NCBI GenBank assembly: GCA_022385755.1
Contig: MU278354.1
Coordinates: 1-64,000 of the forward strand
Length of the DNA: 64,000 nt
Direction of reading: 5' to 3'
From: Trametopsis cervina
Taxonomy: Eukaryota; Basidiomycota; Agaricomycetes; Polyporales; Irpicaceae
Each line of letters starts with the position of its first letter. The first letter of the stretch is position 1. Below, piece by piece: positions 22,798-33,810 of the stretch. The notes beneath the pieces were generated by a model. That model made no database searches, was not told the DNA's origin, and saw only the letters and a program-made list of their open reading frames with translations. The translations under genes and the position numbers were made by a program.

Positions 22798-25461
22798 TTA
22801 CTCGGAATCACTACCAGAACTGTCATCTGAGCTATCGTCCGACGAGTGGTCGCTGTCGTCGCCGTGTGCAACAGCTGGCGTATGTGAAGCGGAGGCTGAT
22901 GCTTGACCGCCTTTCTCGAAGAGTCGCATCCTCTCCTCGAGCACACGAATCTTCTCGGCTTCAACATCCTCATCCATGCTCTTGCGCTTGAGTCCGCCAG
23001 TTCCGGTACCTTTACCAGTCCTGGGTCGCTTTGCGGGAGGAGCACGGTTCGGCCTGATCACAAAGTTGTACAACTTGGTGAGAACAGATGCCGGGAGAGT
23101 GTCAATGTCCAGTTCGATCTCCTCCGTGCTCTATAGATCTACATTAGCTGATAGCACGACGCCAAAGAAATGAAGACGCACGTCTCGAATCTCGGGCACA
23201 CCCTCGTGGACAATCTGAATGACTCTCTCCAGCTTCGCACCTTCCAGACCGGCAATAGTGTCGCTGAGGTCTTTCTTTTGCTCGAAGGAGAGGACATCAT
23301 CATCCGTGATAGGCTTCTTGGGCAGTTTCTTGCGATTTGTGGGAATTTTATTCCCATTCGCCTTAGGTGTGCCCTTGGAGCTGGACGCAACCGGTTGGAC
23401 TTTCTCAGCCTTCGGCTTCTTCTCCTTCTTGACCTTCTTGACAGGGATTTGAGCTTGCTCTTTCATGCTGGCAAGTTGTCGTTGCATGTGCTCAATCTGA
23501 GACTCGAGAGCTGAAACGGCACCTGAAACGGGAATCAGAATTGATAAGACAGTACAGCGCGACACCCTTACGTGCGGTCTCGACATCGCTAACTTCCTCC
23601 TCTTCTTCGTCCTCACTTGGCGGATGAAGAGGAGGCAAGTTCTGCCATTTCTCATCGAACAAGCGCTGCAATTCTTGCCCGGCAATGTTCACAGGTGTGC
23701 CCGCGGGATTGAAGTTGAAGCAGTTGCGAATCATGAGTTTGAAATCTTGGTGAAACTTGTCCGCGGTTTGATATTGGCCCGACTCAAGCTTCTTTCGCAT
23801 GGTAGAGAGGTCCATCGGATGCTTGATGAGCTTGGGGTAAGAGGGGATCCCCAGCTTCTCCCAGTCTACGCAAGGTAAGACATAATGGCATTGAGTAACC
23901 ACTGAACCGCTCACCAACAGGGTCATAGAAAGGTTGCGCAATATTGTAGTGCTGCTTCCGGTGCAGGTCCTTCAGAATCTTCTCGCAGAACCTCAACTGG
24001 TCGGCGACGCCGCTGTCCTTCACCTGCCTCACAGTTCGCACCTTCTTTGGCTGATCAACATATGGCAAGTCCTTGGGAGGCGGGGGATGAATCTCGCGCT
24101 TAGGGCGCCCAGAGGATTCCTCAAGTCGCCGTATGGTCGGTACGCTGGTCGAGGGTCGTCGGACCCCAGCATTTTTCTTGACTGTGGGGGGTGGGGGCGG
24201 GGGAGGTGTAGGAGCTTTCTTAACCGGAGGAGGCTTGATCTAGCAATAAATGTGAGCGGTTAGTGACAATGCCTGACACTAAAGCACTTACGACTTCGGG
24301 TGGCGGAAGGTTCTTCATCTGCTTATCAAACATCTCTTCCACCTGTCGGCTCAGAGACGTTATCGCGTGTCCTTCGCCATTGAAAGTGAGACAGTTGATG
24401 AATATCAGCCGCACGTCAGAGATGAATTCATCCGAGTTGTAGTAACGTGGGTTATTCGGATTGGGATCAGGCTTCTGGGGATTTGAGGATTGCAGCTTTC
24501 GCTCGACCGTGGAGAAATCCATGGGGTGTTTGACGATCGAATGGTAGTGGGGAATGTTGAGGGCCACGGGGTCAACAGGCCGCAAGAATGGGGTCGCCGC
24601 CTTTTGCTTCTTCAATGTCCGTATAATTGAAAGACAGAACTTATACTGCGCCGCGCTGAAAGTAACAGGACCCCTCTCGATAGGCGTCGAGGCGCCATTC
24701 TGCGTTGCACTCGCTTCGGGGATTGGGGCCGGCGATACAGACGCTGGAGGTGGTGTGGCGGTCTTTAGAAGGACGGCAAATATATTGGAATCAGCACGCC
24801 AATAGCGGCGTACAGGAGAAAATAAACGTACATTGGCTAGTGAAGCTTCGTCTGCATCCGAGTGTTTCCGGGCTCTCTTAGCGGGAGGAGGTTGAACATC
24901 ATCGTCATTAGGGGAAACATTAGAGTACGGAGAAGAAGCAGCGAGTGACTCGACAGTGCTCGATGGTACAGGTGGGGCGGACGTAGCAGTATTGTCAGCG
25001 ACGTCGTTTGGCGATGAGGCATCGGCCTCGTCCATCTGGATATCACCAGCAGGTATTGATTCTGCCATTTTCACATCCTCAAGGAGTTCGCCCTGCGCAG
25101 GCGGAGGAGTACCCTTTGGAGGCTCAATGGGGATAGTATCTTTTCGTGTGCATGAGCAAGAGTGCCAACGCCGTTCATGCAGACGATGCTTACCAGGATC
25201 AACGGGTGTGCCCAGCTGAGGGACGACAGACGCGTCGTCGACCCTGTCAACTTTCATTGTAACGGGCTCATGTCTCACGTCGCTCTCCTCCTGGTCGATG
25301 GACTGGACATCTATTTTGACGCTGGACGTAACGCTGTCATCGACAGGAGTGGCCGGCGAGTCGATAGCAGGTGACTCGGGGGCCTCTTCTGCGACACGCG
25401 CGCCGTTAATGTTTGTTGCGAGTAGGTCGTGGTTGCCGTTGGCGAGAAGCGCGTCGGTCAT
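22798..25461 (-). CDS. BET family double-bromodomain protein
   Basis: This chromatin reader of acetylated histones is BDF1/BRD4-like. Reading from 25461, an acidic N-terminus is followed by bromodomain 1 (FCLSIIRTLKKQKAATPFLR, NIPHYHSIVKHPMDFSTVERK, and the acetyl-lysine-binding Asn in FINCLTFNGEGH). A Pro-rich linker follows, then bromodomain 2 (FCEKILKDLHRKQHYNIAQPF, KLIKHPMDLSTMRKKLESGQY, IRNCFNFNPAGTPV). Acidic, coiled and Lys-rich blocks lead to the ET (NET) domain (KPITDDDVLSFEQKKDLSD ... EEIELDIDTLPASVLTKLYN). A Ser/Asp tail closes the protein (DDSSDDSSGSDSE). The order BD1-BD2-ET defines BET proteins. There are about six introns; the one at 24763-24831 is 69 nt and in frame, so it is easily missed by ORF calling. 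The product is near 770 residues. Confidence 0.95.
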
Positions 25462-25708
25462 GTCGAGGACGAAGGGACTGACGCGTGACGGTCACGGGCA
25501 GAGTGACAGAGAGGCAAGGGAGGGCGGGGAAGATTGGGGAGACAGGAGATCCGAACTTGGGCTAGAGGCCTTTATACCCGGGCTGAAATAAGGTTCAGGC
25601 CCCCGCATTGGCCAGAACTCCTCTCTCCGCCGCCCGTTTTGGCATTTCCCTTTTTTATACATCCACTGATAACGTACAAACACGGCCCAGAGCTCGCAAA
25701 ACGAACTA

Positions 25709-28445
25709 CTACTGTTTCTGCTCCTCGTCCTGTCCTTCGACCTCTGCAAACACAGGCTTCGGCTGGTTCTCTTTCCAGGCTGGGGGACGGAGATGGCGAG
25801 GGGAAAGGTGCAAAAAATAAGGTTCAACACGTCAGCTCCAGTCTCACTGCGGCGGACAAATATGACAAAACAACGTGACCCGCGATCACGCAAATTTTGC
25901 AGTCCGCCCAAAATATTGGCCGGCTTACCTTTCGTCCAGAGCGGGTCCTGGTCTGCCTTGGCCGCCAGTTTCAAGAGGGCCTCTCGAGGCTGTCAAAAGT
26001 AAGAGACATAGTAGTGAGCGAACGTTAGCAAAATGGCCACGAAAAAGCGAGTGACTGATGGCCTGCCGGGAGCTGCGTGATGTCGGCGTGTCTCGGTGGC
26101 AACCGCCTTACACCCCTAACGCAACCGAACTAATCGTCTGATGTTCGAACCTCCCCCGTTCGTCCCAGACGTTGTGCCCATCGCTAGGCATATCCATCCA
26201 GCCTGGACATCGAGCTATCTCTGCCCGTCGACGTGCTCGTCATTCAGGAGGCAGGGAACCATCGATGACCGATGCCAACATAGATGAACATCACAGCCAT
26301 GATGCATCGCATGACATCTCGCCAGCACCTAAAATTTAACGAACCCGCAACAAAAGGGAAAACACGCACGTCCTCGTCCCGAGTCGTATCTCTGACCAGG
26401 TTCTGCACAACGTGCTGCGTCGCACTCGCACCGACTCGCCCGCCTTTCCCAGGGCCAGTGACAGGCAGCTCTGGCCGCTTGCTCTTGCGGGGGTCCATAC
26501 GGTCTTTCTCACGCTTGCGTTTCGTACCCCGCCCAATATCCCCGTCCCTGAACATCGGTAGGGCGTGAGGAGTAATGATAGTTGGCGCCGCCAGCGCGTC
26601 AGACATGTCTTCGATAGTCGCCTTGCGCGGTGGCCCTTTGTTCAACAGAAGCTTAGCTCCGTTGATGGACGTGTTGGGTGAATATAGCACGCAAATTTGG
26701 CCATTGGCAAGGCCAGTGACAATCTGAAACTGCGTCAGTACACACAGCCTGCATATCACAATGAAAGCTTTCACCTGGTTGATCTTCGAGTGCCAAAGGA
26801 CCTTGACTGGGGTCGTGTCGACCTCGAGTTCCTTCACTGACTCGAGCGTGTTTTTCTCCAAAAACATAAGTCGCCCTTTGGCGCCCTTCGCAGTGGCCCC
26901 TGCTCCCGTAAGGATATATCGATCGTTGGGACTGAAGATAGCATTCGTAGTCGGATACAACGTTGTCAGGTCTGATCGGGTTGCCAGCGGCTTCTTGAAG
27001 GCTCGTAAATCCCATACTAATGAAGCCGGTATTAGCATGCATCGCTTCCTACGTACCATGTGACGTACGTTTCACGGTATCGTCTCCGCCTCGTGTCAGA
27101 ACAGTTCGCCCGTCGACGGAAAACACCATTGAGCCAACTTCACTCCCCTTAGTATGGGCGCCCTCTATTGTCATACTTGGCCGCACGAAGTTCGATTTTG
27201 TCTGCCACATGTGGAGTGCTCCATCGAGACATGCTGCAGATGCCAGCGAGCCTTAGCATATCACCAAAGGGACCATTTCTTGTTCATGGACTTACCTCCA
27301 CCAATGAGAGAGCCATCCGGGGAGTAGCCACAGGTGGTCACTTTTGTGCGAGTACCTCTCTCCTTAGATTTCACAACAATGACGGTCTTTTGCTTGCGTC
27401 TATTCTCGACCTCCCATATTCTAAAGGCCGATATCAGGTCTGGAGCGCAGCTAGAATAGAATAAGAACACACCGTATCGTGGAGTCTACCGAGCTTGTGA
27501 TAAATGTTTCTGGGTCTCTTGGGTGCCACGCGCAAGATGACAATTCCGCAACGTGTCCACTATACACGATGAAGTAAGACATTAGTCCCACGAACAGAGA
27601 TTCACTATTTACCTTGTATTCTTCATGTCTCGGATGTACATATCACCCTTGACATAGGTAGCCCTAAGGATAGTCAGATGGTCAAAGCACCGGTCATAAG
27701 CACAAAACCAAATAACATACTGCTCTTCCCCATCCCTGTCATACAACTTTGCCTGCGGGGTTCCGGATATAGTAAGGAACCTTTGGCCGTCGTTTGAGTA
27801 TTTTAGGTCGTGAATCTACCTCGGCCGAGGAACAAACGCGGTCAATGACGGGACTTTGACTGGAGAGAGAAGACTAGGGGCGTACATAGTAAGTACCCGC
27901 AGGCTCCCAAGTTTTGAATGGCTTACACCTCCAGTCCATGCCACCAAAATCCCATAGCTTGCAGTCGTAGTCGTGCGAGCCACTGACTATACGGGCACCG
28001 GAGGGATCCAGAGCGAGCGCAGAAACGACCTTGGTGTGGTCCTTCAATGATATCTCATGAGTTGTGGGGAACTCGGAAAATTCAGCCTCATCATCCGACG
28101 GTTCGAACTCTGGCTCCTCTTCAGCATCTTCATGTGCAGCCCCGGCCGGGGCAGGAGGTGGGCCAATGTCATCTGGGTCAAACTCTGGCTCTTCACCGTT
28201 GTATGCGCCATTATTGGACGTGGAAGCAACAGCAGCAGACTTGGTTTCATCGGAGGGCGTCACTGGAGGTATAGCTGTAGTCTGCAAATGGGACCATTAC
28301 GGTGAGCCACACGATGAGGTTACTGCACGATTGCACACACCTCCGCCCGCTTGTTCTTATCAAACCGGTTTGGGTCCAGTTTCTTCTGCTTGGACTGCTT
28401 GCCAAACCCACTAATGCCCATCATAGCCATCATATCCGCGTCCAT
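25709..28445 (-). CDS. WDR70: WDR70-like WD40-repeat protein
   Basis: WDR70 (gastrulation-defective family) is a nuclear WD40 protein linked to chromatin ubiquitination at DNA breaks. The start is MDADMMAMMGISGFGKQSKQ. An acidic region and seven-blade-type repeats follow: HTKVVSALALDPSGARIVSG, LKYSNDGQRFLTISG, CAWHPRDPETFITSSVDSTI, KVTTCGYSPDGSLIGG, GSMVFSVDGRTVLTRGGDDT, and later NAIFSPNDRYILTGAG. After KRKREKDRMDPRKSKRPELP the gene splices across a 380-nt intron (25990-26369) to 25929-25989, then to 25709-25779. These two exons add PREALLKLAAKADQDPLWTK and then AWKENQPKPVFAEVEGQDEE. That is the conserved WDR70 C-terminus, so the gene extends well beyond the stop visible at 26244. Junction phases fit. 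The gene is head-to-head with the gene at 28671. Confidence 0.92.
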
Positions 28446-28670
28446 GTTGTCGGTAGTGTAGCCTCCTGCAAGAGGTCAGGCAGAGGTGGATGCTGGTGCA
28501 GCGGCGCACCGTTGCGACAGTGACGCAGAGCGGTTCGATGTGTGACGCCAGCCGAACCGGACGCCGCAGGTGATCCGTTCCTACATGAAATCAAACTGGC
28601 CACCGCCGCGCAGGTCAAAAGGCGCATTCGCGTCCCTCTCTGCTCCGTGCTGCCTCCATCCACACTGACA

Positions 28671-29248
28671 ATGTTAAAACGCCAAAGACCATCTTCACCC
28701 ACACCCTGGTCGATGGACCATACAGTGGAAGCGGATATACCCCCTGGGGACCTGTATGAACCCAACCGCAAGAGGCGCAGATACTTTACCACATCAGATT
28801 CGGACAAATCCTCGTGGATGGACTCATTCAATAGCGAGGGCGATGGTGACTCTGAAGATGGAGGAGAGCCGTCCCGCAAGAAGAAAGATGCACATTCCAG
28901 AGGATTGAGTGGATGGCAGCAACATGCAGGAGAATACCGAGACGCGAATTCACTACTTCATGACCTGCACGCCGAACAGAGGCACAGGATGATATTCGCT
29001 GGTCCTTCGTCGACCAAAGCAGTCTACGAAGCGCATACATCATACTTCGCCACGCAGACTTTGCCGTCGAGCATGCCTGGTGCGTCTTTATTACGCGCCA
29101 CGGTCGTCAACCTGCTAACCTTCTATCAGATTCAACAACGCCTGCTGCTGACGGTCGCTACAAGGAGGAAGTTCCTCCCGTAGTTGAGAGTAAACACGTG
29201 TTAGAACTCTACGAAGATACCAATAAGTGTGTGGACACCAACATATAA
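28671..29248 (+). CDS. Unknown small nuclear-looking protein
   Basis: Two exons (28671-29079 and 29130-29248) give 175 residues with in-phase splicing (GTGCGT...TATCAG). The product starts MLKRQRPSSPTPWSMD. It has a basic cluster EPNRKRRRYF that may be a nuclear localisation signal, an acidic Ser/Asp stretch, and a helical centre (WQQHAGEYRDANSLLHDLHA). The C-terminus has VVESKHVLELYEDTNK. No family is recognised. A 225-bp bidirectional promoter is shared with WDR70. It may be a conserved fungal orphan. Confidence 0.72.
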
Positions 29249-29871
29249 TCTTGTACCGAAGCTGACTCAGTGCCTCGTGCCCCTTAGATTTTTGGGTTCT
29301 CTCGTTCTTAATCGACGCCGTCAGCTCGATAGCAATACGAACACAGGACAGGACAATTCTTCATCATAGCCCAATCGCCGCCGACCTTGGAGCATTCTAG
29401 GTCGGCCTTCGATGCCCATCCATTCCCAGCATGTCCCTAATACCGTCCTTCTGCTAGACTTCTCATCCCTCATTTATCACCGGATCGATCCTTGCATAGC
29501 ACGTCGCATTTTTTATTCGTAAGTAGTAGGAAACTGTCATTGCTTTGTGTTTGCATGTCCCGCAGTCCACTATCGCCATCCACTGCCTCATTGTACCAAT
29601 ACGTCCATACTCCATATATAATCGCTCGCATCTAGGCCAGTGTCTGAATCAGGTTTCCGTCGTTGTTTTCATCGTATGCAGACCCTTCCTTACACGTTCT
29701 CAATAGATGATGAATCTCAGTCACGACTTGGAAACGATGCTCAGTATTCCCATTTATCGTCTCCGTGGCTATCGATCAGCGCAGTTAGTTGGCATAAATC
29801 ATCAGACCATCTAGCACTGAAGTATAGCATTTGACGGACGTGTGCATATGAGTAGGAATGGTTCGACATGA
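29249..29871. other. Intergenic, nothing seen
   Basis: This is the 3' side of two convergent genes. A 64-codon frame at 29640-29834 has no supporting features. No RNA gene is recognised. Confidence 0.5.
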
Positions 29872-30605
29872 TTACAGCAAATCTGCCACTTTGCCAACAC
29901 CTAAATCAATTTCTCTGCCCAATGCTTTGCTGACCTCCACGTTCAAGAGATCCCCTATCGGCCGTTTATCACGCGAATACACCCAATTATCTTCCTGGGC
30001 GTCGTAGTCGTAACGTTTTGGGCCGCTGTATCAAATTCAAGCCCCAGTCAGCAGACAGCCCCTGTACAACACTGCATCCTTAGACGCACCTGACGGGTGA
30101 GGAAAGCCATATCTGCTTATTGGGTGGCTGTTTGTTGATCACGTAGGTCCCGTGTACTCCCAGTTTTAATGTCAGAACACCGCTCTGCGAGACAGAAACA
30201 GCCTTAGCATCGGGATAATGAGTTTTGACGTATCACGTACATTGTACTCGACCTCGTATTCAGGATTGGCTTCCTCGTCCAGTATAGCCTCCAGAGAATC
30301 CAGAATAGTCTCCATGGTCACATCTGAAAATATATGGTACCGCTCCATCGGCAGGTCGCTGTTTGCCAGGGAACATTCACAAGGACAGCCAGATTCAGTC
30401 GGACGATCTTGCACATACGAACAGCTGCGAACCTAGTAGTCAGTTGAGGCGGGGGCGTTGCCAAGTACCTCCTTTGGTTCAGCAAGTGTCCTTGTTGTAC
30501 ACGGGGCGCATTATGTCTCCATGATGTGAGTGTCCTGGCCGGTGCTGCTTGTCGAGCAGCATGCAGACATCTGCGTCCAAGTGAGACTGTACGTCGAGAT
30601 AACAT
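29872..30605 (-). CDS. YFH1: Frataxin
   Basis: Frataxin is a mitochondrial matrix protein that helps iron-sulfur cluster assembly. The N-terminus ([20 protein letters not shown]...) is Arg/Ser/Ala-rich with no acidic residues, a good mitochondrial presequence. The frataxin fold follows: [20 protein letters not shown] (helix 1), acidic [13 protein letters not shown], then [39 protein letters not shown], and the last helix [19 protein letters not shown]. Introns lie after EVEYN and inside SPVS|GPKRY. The first intron, between the presequence and the folded part, has two workable acceptors, so residues about 45-65 are uncertain. The stop is TAA at 29872. It lies upstream of a second small mitochondrial-type gene on the same strand. 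Confidence 0.92.
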
Positions 30606-30893
30606 TGCTGTGAACTAGCCCTCAAAGTGTGCACCAGAAGATGATTGAGATTAGAGATTAGAGACCGTTGGGAGAGAGGAAGCCAAAGTTGCTGTCGGAA
30701 GACGAAGGACAGTGCACCGATTTGGGGTTAGGGTTATCACGCAATCTCACGTTGTCAGCAAGTACGACAACGCCAGTCATCTCGTTATGTGGCTCGAACG
30801 TCAACAATTATAGAACAAGCAGCGCGATCTTTGTTATCAAGGTCGACACCAGAGTTAGGTACACTTCGTCTGTCGTGGTCTAGCATGCCAGCC

Positions 30894-31533
30894 TCATGCG
30901 CTCTTTCTCTCGTTCTCCCGCGCCGTCCAATCGAGCCATGAGCCGGTATAGTTGAGAATGCTGGACATGGAATGGTTGAGCCTAGCTTAGAGCAAAGCAA
31001 CTCTCTACTACTCACTTTGTGAAGCCATTCCGGGTCGCGATATCGCAAGCTGACGAGGATCGCTTTCCGCTCCTGCAATAGAACACGATCTCCTGGTCTC
31101 TGCGTGGCTTTTCCCACCCGAACTTCTGCTTGAAGGTCTCAGCGCTGAGAGTGATAGAGTTGGCAAGGACGGAGAGCGGCAGGTTGACGGAAGATGGTAT
31201 GGATCCTTGCACGACCTCGTCGGGCTCTCGTACATCAATCAGATAGGCATCCTAGAACGCGCATAAGCATCCACTATTGATGGACCGCTGAAGCAGGAAA
31301 CCTACCGGAGAGGGCTGCTCAGTCCTTGGCTTCAACTCCTCGTAAGTCAGTACCCGTGCAGACCAGTCCTTCATCTGCTCTGCTGGCTTCTCGAGTGAGG
31401 CTGCCGGTTTCACCCCTGATGACTCATTGAACCTAGCAAGCGACGTTGACAATTGCCGGGTGGGAAGGTGCACAACCGAGCGGGGGACGATAGTCATAGG
31501 ACGGATAACGCGACGAGCGGCAAGTCTGAGCAT
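30894..31533 (-). CDS. Single-domain rhodanese, mitochondrial
   Basis: This single-domain sulfurtransferase moves sulfane sulfur from thiosulfate or persulfides to acceptors. Reading from 31533, MLRLAARRVIRPMTIVPRSV is an amphipathic Arg-rich presequence. The rhodanese fold follows: VLTYEELKPR, then after an intron DAYLIDVREPDEVVQGSIPS, LPLSVLANSITLSAETFKQK, and the active-site loop VFYCRSGKRSSSACDIATRN with the catalytic Cys. The last exon gives LNHSMSSILNYTGSWLDWT and a short charged end. The domain is complete. The loop CRSGKRS is the usual CRxGxR form, so the enzyme should be active. Confidence 0.9.
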
Positions 31534-31787
31534 CGCTGCAGTAATTTGAATGAATGGCAGTGATAGGGATTTCGGAGTAATGAGTTGCGCCTAGGATGAT
31601 TTACGGTGGGTGTTGCAATACAGAAGCAGTCTGACTGGACGAAGGCATTCGGAATGCGTCATTATGTAAGCGCCAGGGCATTACACTCCCGAAAGGGTAA
31701 GTGTAGTCTTCGTGTGTGGCCCAAATATTGCGCGTCCCGGCACACGCTTTGAGGGACAACAACTACCGTCATTAAAATGGTGGCAAG

Positions 31788-32551
31788 CTACATATACATG
31801 CAGGCCATAACCGCAAGACCAGCCATTGCTGCTACCAAACTACTCATCATTGCGTCCATCGCACCGCTACTCTGGGTAGGGCCGGGAGCAGACGACGATG
31901 AGCTGCTTGGGGTCGTCTGATTGACGCACTGAACCGACGAGTCAATCTTCAGGCCACTGACCAGGGTAACATCTGCGCACTGTGCCCCATGAATGGTTTA
32001 GTATCATACGCTCATTCGTTGGCCGTGCTACTTACCTGATACAATGCGCCGTCGCCTCCATCATATACAAACTGCAGGGTAACATTTGCGCCGTTCACCA
32101 AATTCGAGCCGCTAGAGGTCTTAAGGTTGACTGGGAAGCAGAAGTTTCCTGCGCCGGTGTTGGGGAAGAACGGGACAGTAGTGGTGAAGTTGTCGAAGCT
32201 AGTAGGATTTTGAGTGTTCGCGATTTGCACACCAACTATTGTTCAGCGTGTTAGCACTTTATTAATATCAGATACCGGTGTGAACGTACAAGTCCAAGAC
32301 GGGTGTCCGCTGTGAAGTGAATAGAACCCACCGTCCAGAGGGAAGTTGGTACGGTTGTCCGTGGTTGATACATAGCCGTCTGGCGTAGTCGTCAGTGACC
32401 GGAAAATGAGTCCGCAAAGTAATCAAAACATACCGCAATAATTGGGTTCATTACTTGCTACGAACGGTCCTCGAGGAGGAGGGAATTGTAGCTGGAAGTG
32501 GGCAAGAGCCAACGCGGGGAAAATGAGCAGGAATGTCACTTGGGGAAGCAT
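31788..32551 (-). CDS. X325/BIM1-like copper protein, copy 1
   Basis: X325 proteins are LPMO-like secreted copper-binding proteins; Cryptococcus Bim1 helps Ctr1 take up copper. Exons 32434-32551, 32290-32379, 32036-32235 and 31788-31979 give 199 residues. A signal peptide (MLPQVTFLLIFPALALA) should be cut before H18, leaving an N-terminal histidine as needed for a histidine brace ([13 protein letters not shown]). H65 in HPSW and the Asp residues in YDGGDGALYQCAD (128-139) are candidate further ligands, by inference. The cysteines and N-glycosylation sites (NRT, NFT, NVT) fit the family. A Ser-rich linker leads to a C-terminal hydrophobic stretch (SSLVAAMAGLAVMACMYM), a probable GPI signal. 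Exon phases match the second copy at 34956, which shows common descent. The gene is divergent from the CTR gene. Confidence 0.93.
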
Positions 32552-32616
32552 TGTGAGAGAGGAGTCCGCAAGACTGTTGCAGAGACTGCTTGAAATCAAA
32601 GGTAAGAGACAGCCCG

Positions 32617-32626
32617 TATATATACC
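32617..32626 (-). promoter_or_regulatory. TATA box of X325 copy 1
   Basis: A GTATATATAC core lies about 70 bp upstream of the ATG at 32551, read on the minus strand. Strong TATA boxes are typical of highly inducible fungal genes. Confidence 0.6.
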
Positions 32627-33154
32627 AGGCCCTGAACTGAACAGTGTAGGCTACAAGTCCAGTGGTGAAGCCAATTACCTATGGTGATACCCTGCTACGA
32701 GGGCGAAAAAAAAGATTTTGTCGTGTGCTGTCTTGTTTGCATTTTCTTGGCATTTTAGACGTCTGAGGGCTTTCATACTTGACCGCATAATGTGCTAGTC
32801 GATGAGTCCTGCCAAGACGAATGAGGCCCGAACTTTGTTGAGAACCAAGTTGTGGACGTCCTCACGTGCAGGTAACAGGTGTGACAGGCGCTATTTCGTC
32901 ACGCGTGTGCAGTGTCAGGGGGCTCTCACGTGAGAGGCTATGGCAATCACCGCCGTCGCGAGCTTTTCGCCATTGGCTGAGCAGAATTGCCTCACCATCA
33001 CACATCCACCATCTCCTCGTCCCCACCCAATTCGCAACTACCACTACCTCTTGCTCGTCGTCTCCGCTGCTTCCTTCGCCGCTAGGTTTGTCGGCCGCAC
33101 TATCTTGGACGATCTGCTGCTTCACTCTTTCTCATCTGGCGAACCCCGCGATAA

Positions 33155-33172
33155 GTGTGAGCGTAGTTCTCT
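33155..33172 (+). repeat. Direct repeat in copper intergenic region (copy 1)
   Basis: GTGTGAGCGTAGTTCTCT is repeated with one change at 33406-33423. The copies are 251 bp apart on the same strand, between the X325-1 and CTR starts. The role is unknown; it could be a regulatory site or the trace of a local duplication. Confidence 0.5.
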
Positions 33173-33405
33173 AGAAGCTTATCGAGGGGCTTCGTCGTCG
33201 CGCGCTCTTCACCTGGACGACCTTCTCGCTTTCTGTGCTGCGTCTTATGCTGGATTTGCTCCTCTCATCTCTGAGGCTCTAGGTTCACTCGTGATATCTC
33301 TGCTATACTGCTGGTCGTTAACTGTGTAGCATCGATTGTATGCGACGGAGGTACGTGGGCGGGCCATCTTCCTGTTGTTTGACAATCCTTCAGCGAGCGG
33401 GGTTC

Positions 33406-33423
33406 GTGCGAGCGTAGTTCTCT
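33406..33423 (+). repeat. Direct repeat in copper intergenic region (copy 2)
   Basis: GTGCGAGCGTAGTTCTCT matches the copy at 33155 in 17 of 18 bases. Confidence 0.5.
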
Positions 33424-33810
33424 GAATCTATCCCTGCTCGCTACCTTCGACCTCTCTTCATTTTATCAGCATGGCGGTGCTCGCCACTACACATGCACAT
33501 TCGTGAAACCCTTCACCTTCGGCCACACCCCATCGTTTCACTTATTTCACCCCAAGCTTACCAACAATCTGCCACAAGAATTGGTATCAAGAGCCGGTAA
33601 GTGCATGTCTCTCAATTCCGACGTTACACTCCGCAGCTTCTACGCCAGGGAGCTCCTGCTGCGGCCACAGGATGTTGACGGCTATTTGGTTCCCCACGGC
33701 AACCCCCACATCATTGTCGGCGCCTATATCCGTCTCAGCCCCTCTTGGCAACTGCCAACTACTTGTACCTCCTTCATATCTCATCGACGTCTACGTCCAC
33801 TGCAAGTAAG

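Larger units (their letters stand above)
32627..33810. other. Divergent intergenic region, X325-1/CTR
   Basis: About 1.2 kb separates the two starts. A plus-strand frame at 32940-33329 (130 codons) has some hydrophobic stretches but no motif, and I do not call it. The region carries two near-identical 18-bp copies of GTGYGAGCGTAGTTCTCT (33155-33172 and 33406-33423) and one TTTGCTC (33254-33260), the core of the yeast Mac1 copper element. It may hold a long 5' leader and the shared regulation of the copper genes. Confidence 0.45.

Noticed and set aside
25492..25974. 160-codon minus frame as a separate gene
   Set aside because: It reads through introns; only two short parts are coding, and they are the WDR70 C-terminal exons.
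26100..26170. tRNA-like GGTTCGAAC near the WDR70 intron
   Set aside because: The B-box resembles a tRNA T-loop, but no T-stem, acceptor stem or A-box could be paired.
32940..33329. 130-codon frame between X325-1 and CTR
   Set aside because: It has no motif, signal or splice support and lies in regulatory sequence; it may be leader.
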